A stretch of 41,721 nt of DNA, taken from contig JAOZQE010000005.1 of assembly GCA_029932385.1 (NCBI GenBank), positions 1-41,721 of the forward strand, in the 5' to 3' direction. A program made the translations under genes and the position numbers. Positions 18,700 to 25,088 of this stretch are shown piece after piece (the stretch's first letter is position 1; each line of letters starts with the position of its first letter). The notes under the pieces are model-generated. The model searched no databases, was not told the DNA's origin, and saw only the letters and a program-made list of their open reading frames with translations. The stretch comes from a bacterium. Lineage in GTDB: Bacteria; Desulfobacterota; Anaeroferrophillalia; Anaeroferrophillales; Tharpellaceae.

Positions 18700-20097
18700 T
18701 TATTTACTCTTCCCCGGCAAATCTTTACCGTGATTGACAATGGTCAAATCATGCTGATATGAAAAATCAGGATCGGTATCGTGGTTATGGCAATTGCGGC
18801 AACCCTTTTCGCTGACCGGAGTCATTCTCACCTCAGATGGAGCCTGGGCATGCTTACCTCCGGGACCATGGCACACTTCACACTGCACATTGGCCATCTT
18901 TGCGTTAACCTCCATCGAGACAAAGCCACCGACTGCATTCCTGTTAACCATTCCCGTAACATGACACACCAAACACTCAGGGTCATTTGCCTTGTTCTTT
19001 TTCTCAAGTGTATTAATGGCTCTGGCATGACGGGTTTTCTGCCAATTTTCAACAATTGACTGATGACAACTACCACACCAGTTACTGCCTAAATAGATAT
19101 TCACAGGCTTACGATTTTTCATGATTTTACGTTCTCGACGTTCACGCTTGGCCTTAATAATATCACGACGTTCTTTCCCATATTTCTCCACCAGAGCTTC
19201 CACCTGAGGGTCAGGTGTAACCTTTTCAGACACAACCCGGGTCAATACGGGTTGATCTACACTGAAACCTGCATCCTGACCGGCTCTTACGATATCAATA
19301 TAGGTAATATATTTGCCGCCAAAATTGCTGACAACAACTGGCTTGCCGGCAATAATTCTGGTTTTATTGTCGACCTTACCGGTCTCCCCATCGATAATCA
19401 GATCAGCATCCTTACCACAACCCGTGATAATTTCATGAATACGTTCGCCCTGGGCATGAACAATCAGAATAAAAATATCGTGTTTTATATTATTTTTAAT
19501 TCTGTTTACAGCTTTGATCGGGTCAGAAGCAACCACATCTTTAACCTCGAATAGATCCAGTAATTGTGGATCAATCACTGAAGTAACCAGGACCTTAAGT
19601 TTTCCGGAGTCTTTATTAAAACGTAGAAAAGGGACAAAATCTTCAACATTGGCACAAACCAGATCAGTTGCCGCCCGGTCAGCTACTTTATGAACCGTAT
19701 GCATATCCAACTTTGCATCCCAAGCTCCAAAACCGATAAGATCAAATTTATTGTAATCCATTGCGGCCATAATATACTTGAAATCAGTCTTGGCTAAAAA
19801 AGAATTATAATTCGCAATATTCCCGGCATTGATCATTATCGTCCGATCGAGGTCAGATTGTTGTAAAACTTGGCTAATAACCGTTGTACAGCGGGATAGA
19901 CCTCCCGCCTGATTACCGTGTCAACCACAGGGGGCGATATTGCCCTTGATGCCCCCGTAATAGAGAACTCGTAGCACACCATCGTCAGCCAACGGAGCAA
20001 CATTTGTCTTAAAAGCGGCACTGGCAATGGTTACTGACAGCAACAGAAAACAGCCTACCACTGCGATCTTGAAAAATCTCCATCCACATTTATTCAT
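18700..20097 (-). CDS. Selenocysteine-containing UshA-like/tetrahaem c-type cytochrome fusion
   Basis: One frame runs from the ATG at 20097 to the TAA at 18700, broken only by a TGA at 19921-19923 read here as Sec59; the product is then 465 residues. A signal peptide (cut near A-S-A) is followed by V-L-Y-Y-G-G, then G-N-I-A-P-C-G-U and A-G-G-L-S-R. I recall relatives that read P-C-G-C and G-G-L-A-R-R there. Residues about 40-290 look like a UshA-type metallophosphoesterase fold, but the usual D-x-H, G-D-x-x-D and G-N-H-E metal motifs are degenerate. A basic linker leads to four haem sites: C-G-S-C-H (341-345), C-L-V-C-H (375-379), C-E-V-C-H-G-P-G (from 406) and C-R-N-C-H (433-437), a cytochrome c554-like pattern. 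GGAGA lies 8 nt before the ATG. A standard ORF caller would report only the part after the TGA, from 19836. Confidence 0.88.
19891..19923 (-). promoter_or_regulatory. Bacterial SECIS element with the Sec UGA codon
   Basis: On the minus strand, after TGA (19923-19921), 12 nt lead into a perfect 6-bp stem, GCGGGA/TCCCGC (19908-19903 with 19896-19891), with the loop GGTCTA. From memory, the E. coli fdhF SECIS also starts UGACACGG and carries GGUCU in its apical loop 18 nt after the UGA; both features and the spacing match here. The bulged U of fdhF is not evident. Such elements bind SelB to insert selenocysteine. Confidence 0.85.
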
Positions 20098-20148
20098 AAG
20101 CTAAGTCTCCGAACTATTTTCAAATTATAAAATTGTATCAAAAATTAT

Positions 20149-22575
20149 CTACCAACAGATGGCTGAAATCCTACTGGCTCCGTACATCGTTCCCAATATA
20201 GCCATGGCTGAAACATTTTCAGCCTGTTCAAGGTGCAGGGATCCTACTCCTTGAGCCATGGTTTCAGAACTGAACAAGGCCCCTACAGCATCACAGTATT
20301 TGGCCTGCGAACCAAGCTTGAGAATAACCTCTTCCAGCTCTTTACCATCAACCGCATAAGCCGTCAGTTTTATTTTCTGTTCAGTTTCGGCCCGATTGAT
20401 AAAAATCATGCCGGTCCACCAATAACTGTCACTTGCTATCTGAGGTAAATGTCGGGATGTTTCACTATGCATGGCTAAGAGCGGCAATGAGGCCGCGGAA
20501 TCACCCCCAAACTGGTAGGTCATAAAACCGGCAAACTCAGAGTCTGCGTGCAGACTCAACCAGGCCAAATTGATCTCCTCTTCACTGATTCCCCAGAGAG
20601 AACCATTCAGATCCAGTTCCACATGAGCAAAAGGTGCCAGATTAACAATATAATCTGCAAGTCCGGATACCTCAGAGTGACAGCGTAAAGTAACCACCAA
20701 ATCCTTCTCTGTAGGATTATAAAGTGAAAGTGTTGTACGCCAGCCGCTGCCGACCGCTGGATGAGGCAGTAACCACTCCTGAGCCAACTCAAGCAACGGC
20801 AATTGATCTTTAAGATAGTTCCCGGCACTCCGCAGAACCGCCCCGTCCAAACCGTTCCGCTCAGCATTAACCAGAGCCCAGCCGTTAACACTTATATTAT
20901 CAGGATAATCACCTTTTTCATATCGTACTATTTGCTCTCCGACCAGATTAACTTCCTGTTGCCGGTAAAATGTACCATCATCTTTATAATATCCTATGCT
21001 GACCTTATTCTCTTGATCATCAAGCTGAGCAAGATAGAGATCACTGCGAAACCGGGAATTGTAACGGCTGGTGAGCCAGGGGATGATCAGTCGTTTCGCC
21101 TGATTAACAGAACTTCTGGTAGAGCCGAAAAAGCGAGTCTCATCACCGACAAAGGTCAACCCGCACAAGGGTTCAGAGCTACTTACTTTCACGGCCAGCG
21201 GCTGATTTCCGAAACTGTAGTAATCTGTGACAATCGAGGTTGAGAGAACCGTTAAAAGTTGTTCATCCGCAGCCACATCTGCAAGTTTTCCCTCGCCATA
21301 AGGTAACCCTTTACTGCCAACCACTTCAATCCCGATCTTACCCTGATTCTCGATACTGGCCGCATTTCCCAACCAGTAACGACTGGTCGGAAAACCGTAA
21401 AACCAGTGCTGAAAAACCGCATCATAACTGGCGTAAAGCTGAACAGCATAACCGGTTTTATTCTCTTCATCCGGCTTCAACGTAAGCCGGTAAGTATCTT
21501 CAGCACTGTTTCCGGTAAGCGTAATTTCGTAAAGATTACGGTCAAGTTCCCGATCGACAACAACTTCTCCATCACGTTCGAGAATTACCCGCGCATGATT
21601 ACCGGCAACCTTCTGCCGATCGTAGGCAACCTTCAGTTTGATCGTTTCTCCATCCTGCAAATTTATAAAGAATACACGCGGGACAAGCGGTTGGAGCATT
21701 AACAGGTGATGCCCTGGTTTTAGTCGACTACCATAATACTCATCGTCGTGACTTAAGGCCATCTCCTTGACCACGTCATAATCTATAAACAGACGTTCGG
21801 GCCGCCGGGCAATCGGCACCCAGACAATATCAGGGTGATCCGCCATAGAAGCTCCGAGCCAGGAACCTCGACCTTTAATATAGTTGCCAGCTGCATCCTT
21901 ATCCAGTTTATAGGAGTAGTTTTTTTCAACTTCAACCGTTCCTTCATAGTCAGGAGGAATACCCTGATCGTTTGCGTGCCTGATTCGACATTGCACCTGA
22001 TCAGCATCGGCCCCGCGAACAATGGTCATCTCATAACTGTAGATGGGATAGGACCAGAATTCGTCGGAAATATCAAGATCAGCCGCAATTGCCTGGCCCT
22101 GTTCGCCGATATAGTTCAAGAGGTAACGGTGAAACGGTTCAGGGAAATAACAGTTTTCCCATAAAATTTCATCTTCCGCATGAATGGCCGAGAGAAGCCC
22201 TTTCTTATCTCCAACATTAAGGAAAATCTGGCGGGTTGCGGCCGGCTTAAAGTCCTGATGCTCAAGGATGGCGGCATTGGCCCAACCGTGACAGATTCCC
22301 CACCAATATGGAACATCGGGATCATGCCATGCTTCTTTTGCACTCTGGGTTGCGGCCGCCGGATAGTAACCACGGGTATAGAGATCATATTTTTCTATGG
22401 GCGAGGGGTGGCCATTGTAACCGTAGACAAGTTCACCCGACTGCAAAGGCCACCAGTATCCTGACCAGGGTTTGTGCGCGGCCTGGCCGCTCAAGGTTTC
22501 ACCATAAAGGGGCAATGCCAGAAACAGAACACTCACCAGAACCAATACGGCCCATATTCCGAATTTATTAATCAT
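20149..22575 (-). CDS. Exported transglutaminase-elicitor-like protein with C-terminal beta modules
   Basis: An 808-residue protein with a signal peptide. Residues about 35-330 match the transglutaminase-elicitor (TGE) pattern known from Phytophthora GP42 and bacterial relatives: K-P-W-S-G-Y-W-W-P, S-P-I-E-K-Y-D, and W-W-G-I-C-H-G-W-A with the presumed catalytic Cys95. TGE enzymes cross-link Gln to Lys. The C-terminal 250 residues hold at least two beta modules with G-W-R-T-T-L-S-L-Y-N-P and W-W-T-G-M-I-F-I-N, also found in two other genes here. The ATG at 22575 overlaps the upstream stop (TGATG); a GTG at 22578 is the alternative. Probably secreted, perhaps via the T2SS (inference). Confidence 0.8.
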   Translation of the reverse strand: MINKFGIWAVLVLVSVLFLALPLYGETLSGQAAHKPWSGYWWPLQSGELVYGYNGHPSPIEKYDLYTRGYYPAAATQSAKEAWHDPDVPYWWGICHGWANAAILEHQDFKPAATRQIFLNVGDKKGLLSAIHAEDEILWENCYFPEPFHRYLLNYIGEQGQAIAADLDISDEFWSYPIYSYEMTIVRGADADQVQCRIRHANDQGIPPDYEGTVEVEKNYSYKLDKDAAGNYIKGRGSWLGASMADHPDIVWVPIARRPERLFIDYDVVKEMALSHDDEYYGSRLKPGHHLLMLQPLVPRVFFINLQDGETIKLKVAYDRQKVAGNHARVILERDGEVVVDRELDRNLYEITLTGNSAEDTYRLTLKPDEENKTGYAVQLYASYDAVFQHWFYGFPTSRYWLGNAASIENQGKIGIEVVGSKGLPYGEGKLADVAADEQLLTVLSTSIVTDYYSFGNQPLAVKVSSSEPLCGLTFVGDETRFFGSTRSSVNQAKRLIIPWLTSRYNSRFRSDLYLAQLDDQENKVSIGYYKDDGTFYRQQEVNLVGEQIVRYEKGDYPDNISVNGWALVNAERNGLDGAVLRSAGNYLKDQLPLLELAQEWLLPHPAVGSGWRTTLSLYNPTEKDLVVTLRCHSEVSGLADYIVNLAPFAHVELDLNGSLWGISEEEINLAWLSLHADSEFAGFMTYQFGGDSAASLPLLAMHSETSRHLPQIASDSYWWTGMIFINRAETEQKIKLTAYAVDGKELEEVILKLGSQAKYCDAVGALFSSETMAQGVGSLHLEQAENVSAMAILGTMYGASRISAICW

Positions 22576-23036
22576 CACTTCTCTTTAATTTTATCAGTAT
22601 CAGATTTCCCGGAGACATCTGATTTTTTCTTCACAAACGGATTAATTGCAGATGCAGACGGCTTAATATACCAGTTATCAGTTTTCCAGACCCAGTTCAA
22701 CAGCAACGGCACTTTATTAAAAGTAAAACCCATCGCATTAATTTTATTCTCTATTTTAGTCTCTGCCTGCAAGCCGTCATCAGCAATCTTGATTGCGATA
22801 ATGGTGCTCTCTTTGACAACAATATTACCCCTTTTTACTCTTTCAGGTTCAAGATAAAGCTGGCGCAGCTGACCCAAATCATTTTTTTTACGGGCCTCAA
22901 TGTAGTTGTCAAGACGCTGTTTAAGAAGAATATTTTTATCAACCGGTTTCCCTCCAAGGCCGTTGCAGGCTGTAAATAAAAACGCCCCCAGTAAAATAAC
23001 GCAAAACCAGGTAACCCTCTTCTGATATATTTTCAT
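22575..23036 (-). CDS. Small lipoprotein, possibly NTF2/SnoaL-like
   Basis: A 153-residue lipoprotein with the lipobox F-T-A-C (C24). A helix (L-D-N-Y-I-E-A-R-K-K-N-D-L) followed by curved strands and W-V-W-K-T-D-N-W-Y resembles the NTF2-like cone fold, which is common in small periplasmic lipoproteins. The C-terminus is a basic, probably disordered tail. GAGG lies about 10 nt before the ATG, and a good promoter is 43 nt upstream. It is the first gene of the operon that continues to 17998. Its stop overlaps the start of the TGE-like gene. The ligand is unknown; it may help stabilise or localise the other exported products. Confidence 0.7.
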   Translation of the reverse strand: MKIYQKRVTWFCVILLGAFLFTACNGLGGKPVDKNILLKQRLDNYIEARKKNDLGQLRQLYLEPERVKRGNIVVKESTIIAIKIADDGLQAETKIENKINAMGFTFNKVPLLLNWVWKTDNWYIKPSASAINPFVKKKSDVSGKSDTDKIKEK

Positions 23037-23078
23037 CTTTAGTTTTCCTCATTATCGGTATAATTAATTACGGCATCA

Positions 23079-23107
23079 ACATTAAACCATAGTATTTTTC
23101 CAGTCAA
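23079..23107 (-). promoter_or_regulatory. Promoter of the lipoprotein/TGE/selenocytochrome operon
   Basis: On the minus strand, TTGACT (23107-23102), a 17-bp spacer and TAATGT (23084-23079), lying 43 nt upstream of the lipoprotein ATG. The remaining gap to 23220 is very AT-rich and shows nothing else. Confidence 0.6.
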
Positions 23108-23220
23108 TTAAAATATTGTTAATTAAATTAATTATACATTCCTGATATCAGTAAATTTAAACTCGACAGCTATCTGTTTCTGATCTCTATCTATAAATGG
23201 ATATTTCCTGACGTTGGCAC

Positions 23221-23256
23221 AAAAAAGGAGAGGCCTTATGGCCTCTCCTTTTTTTT
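23221..23256 (-). terminator. Terminator after the Cys-rich secreted protein gene
   Basis: A perfect 15-bp stem (23221-23235 with 23240-23254), A-rich and T-rich at its ends, with a 4-nt loop. On the minus strand the A-run becomes a T-run. It lies about 55 nt after the stop at 23312. Its symmetry could also stop + strand transcripts. Confidence 0.88.
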
Positions 23257-23311
23257 AATTTCAAGGATATCTTTTAACCAGAATTATCCTTTAAGTACTT
23301 CTATGGGATGA

Positions 23312-24562
23312 CTACGGCTTAGGACAATAGCCACGTATTTTACTAACACCACAACCCTCGCATGCACCCTTTGGAACCAGGTAGCCCTGAGCTAATTCGA
23401 GACCGTAACCAATAGTTACATATCCCTGAAGCCCTTGGTCAGCTACGATCTTAGCATACATCGGCGCATCAGCCGGCAGAGCCAACTCAGACAGAATATC
23501 TCCGACATTCACAGCTTCGACACTCTTCGCATCAATCTCAAGAGTCTTGCTTGCACTCTCACCGTCAGCATAAAAAGTGATCGTTGCGGTTGTGCTTGTG
23601 GCATTAGCATTTGTCAGCGCAAGACCAGTCCACCAGCCTTCACCAAACGCCATATACGGCAGACACATATAACAATCACTTGTGAAGCATTCAGAGAACA
23701 CACCGATTTCAACCAGACATTCACACAGAATCTTACAAGCGCCGGCACAGATATCGTCATTGTCAGGCATCTCAACGATCTCAACCTTGATCTTAACGGC
23801 TACGCCGAGTTGAATATCTGCTTCATTCGGATCATAGACCAGAGTCGGAATGTCGATCAGAAGGATAGACTGCAGATTCGTCATCAGATTCGTGTAGCAG
23901 GTCTGAACTGCGGTCACCCGGTTATCGTCGCAGGTAAAACAGCAGTCATCATCATTATCGTCAATATCAAACAGAGTCTGACCTGCAGTCATCGAGTAAT
24001 AATCAAGGGCGATCTTGGTAGCATCATCATCACAAGGATCAAGACAGAAATCACCACCGGTTAAACTCGGATCTTCGAATGTACCAACCCGAATCGGATC
24101 ATCAGCAAGAGGGGCAGCATCGGGACAATCAATATTACTAGCATCATCATAGCAATCCATATCATCACGGGCGACGTTGGAATTAGTCCAGTAGACACCA
24201 CCGGCAGGTTCCATAATAGTCAGACGGATCGCGTAAGATCCAGAAGTAGTAAATTCATCGATCTTTTCACAATCACAGAGCTTGAAAATGATGCCTCTGA
24301 CATTATGCTCGTCACAATAATTACCACCATCATAGTTGCTACCAAGTTCGTAATCAAACGTCGGGCACGGGCATTTAGAACCCTGAACCGGTGCACATGC
24401 CTTCAATTCGATCTGCTGGCCATAAGTCCAGGGAGCCTTAGCATTTTTGTCACATACAGCCTGAACACAAGGTTCACCGATTATGTCCGCACTAAAACCA
24501 GCAGCCACGGTCGTCAAAACGAATGCCATGGCCAGCAACAAAATTAAACTACTTTTTCTCAT
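23312..24562 (-). CDS. Cys-rich acidic secreted protein with a G-W-W-T-G-L beta module
   Basis: A 416-residue protein with a signal peptide (cut near F-S-A). It has about 26 cysteines, many in C-x-C, C-C or C-x-x-C pairs, and Asp-rich segments such as D-I-D-D-N-D-D-D-C-C, but no C-x-x-C-H haem site. Residues about 300-400 form a beta module starting G-E-G-W-W-T-G-L-A-L-T-N, the same kind as in the TGE-like protein and in the gene at the right edge. The C-terminus is again Cys-rich (C-E-G-C-G-V-S). GGAGG lies 6 nt before the ATG. It has its own promoter and a leader of about 300 nt. Likely an extracellular, disulfide- or metal-rich protein; function unknown. Confidence 0.75.
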   Translation of the reverse strand: MRKSSLILLLAMAFVLTTVAAGFSADIIGEPCVQAVCDKNAKAPWTYGQQIELKACAPVQGSKCPCPTFDYELGSNYDGGNYCDEHNVRGIIFKLCDCEKIDEFTTSGSYAIRLTIMEPAGGVYWTNSNVARDDMDCYDDASNIDCPDAAPLADDPIRVGTFEDPSLTGGDFCLDPCDDDATKIALDYYSMTAGQTLFDIDDNDDDCCFTCDDNRVTAVQTCYTNLMTNLQSILLIDIPTLVYDPNEADIQLGVAVKIKVEIVEMPDNDDICAGACKILCECLVEIGVFSECFTSDCYMCLPYMAFGEGWWTGLALTNANATSTTATITFYADGESASKTLEIDAKSVEAVNVGDILSELALPADAPMYAKIVADQGLQGYVTIGYGLELAQGYLVPKGACEGCGVSKIRGYCPKP

Positions 24563-24859
24563 CTGTTTCCTCCATTGTTTGTTAGCGATCTCCCTAAAAA
24601 GAGGGTAGATCTTTAAAAAAACTACAATTAAAAATAAAACACTTACACTTAAAATTTAGACCAAAACATTATTGGGGTAAGCTCTTACCCCGCGACACTA
24701 ACCTTCAGATTATCCTAACCTCAACCCCACCTCCTTTTTTGATCCCTCAAGCTACGCATCCTCTTAATAAATGCTGGAGTTAACGGCTCGGAGGGTCTTC
24801 GGGTCAGCCAGCGGGTCGTTTGGCATTACCCTGCTACCGACTATTAAACGATTCTAGAA
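24563..24859 (-). promoter_or_regulatory. Long structured 5' leader of the Cys-rich protein gene
   Basis: About 297 nt lie between the predicted start of transcription and the ATG. Read on the minus strand, TTAATA and TATTAA can close a domain of about 75 nt. Inside it are GCTGG/CCAGC (5 bp) and three GACCC/ACCC repeats facing one AGGGTAAT. Further on is an 8-bp hairpin, GGGGTAAG/CTTACCCC (24674-24691). The order and GC content suggest a cis-acting RNA; it fits no riboswitch consensus I know. Confidence 0.4.
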
Positions 24860-24865
24860 CGCCAT

Positions 24866-24893
24866 ACTATACGAGTCGCAATTTATTTGTCAA
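24866..24893 (-). promoter_or_regulatory. Strong promoter of the Cys-rich protein gene
   Basis: On the minus strand, TTGACA (24893-24888), a 16-bp spacer and TATAGT (24871-24866). It sits 300 nt upstream of the ATG at 24562. Confidence 0.75.
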
Positions 24894-25088
24894 GCTATTT
24901 TTCTCAATTTTATTAGGAAAAATTAAGTAAACCAACTTTTTTTTCAAAAAATCTCTTTTTTTATGGGTAGGCCCCGCACTCCAAGGGTCGGATACGTCAC
25001 CAAAGATAAAACCCGGGGTCAACATCCTATATCCTAATAATAATTATGCAAAAACTAATCCAGAGGATAAATTTTTAACCAGATTAAA
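24894..25088. other. Gene-free stretch downstream of gspD
   Basis: AT-rich, with T-runs and A-runs (24938-24962). It holds one GC-rich island (24964-25020) in which GGCCCCG (24967-24973) can pair with CGGGGTC (25014-25020). This could be the gspD terminator on the minus strand, but no clean T-run follows the stem. No coding frame was seen. Confidence 0.4.

Noticed and set aside
18700-19836. A separate 378-residue cytochrome starting at the ATG at 19836
   Set aside because: There is no ribosome-binding site and no signal peptide, which a c-type cytochrome needs. The frame extends upstream through the TGA to a proper signal peptide.
19836-20027. Short minus-strand ORF (63 residues) overlapping the Sec codon
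   Set aside because: It is out of frame with the cytochrome gene, has no ribosome-binding site and shows no family motif. The signal peptide and P-C-G motif lie in the other frame, which continues unbroken after the TGA.
18700-20097. Pseudogene with a nonsense mutation
   Set aside because: The rest of the frame is intact with all haem motifs. The TGA sits exactly at a conserved Cys position with a SECIS-like hairpin at the right distance, which a random mutation would not provide.
23435-24064. Plus-strand ORF of 209 residues opposite the Cys-rich gene
   Set aside because: It is a shadow frame. The minus frame has a signal peptide, ribosome-binding site, promoter, terminator and a recognised module.
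24674-24691. The GGGGTAAG/CTTACCCC hairpin as an intrinsic terminator
   Set aside because: No T-run follows on either strand. It was kept only as part of the structured leader.
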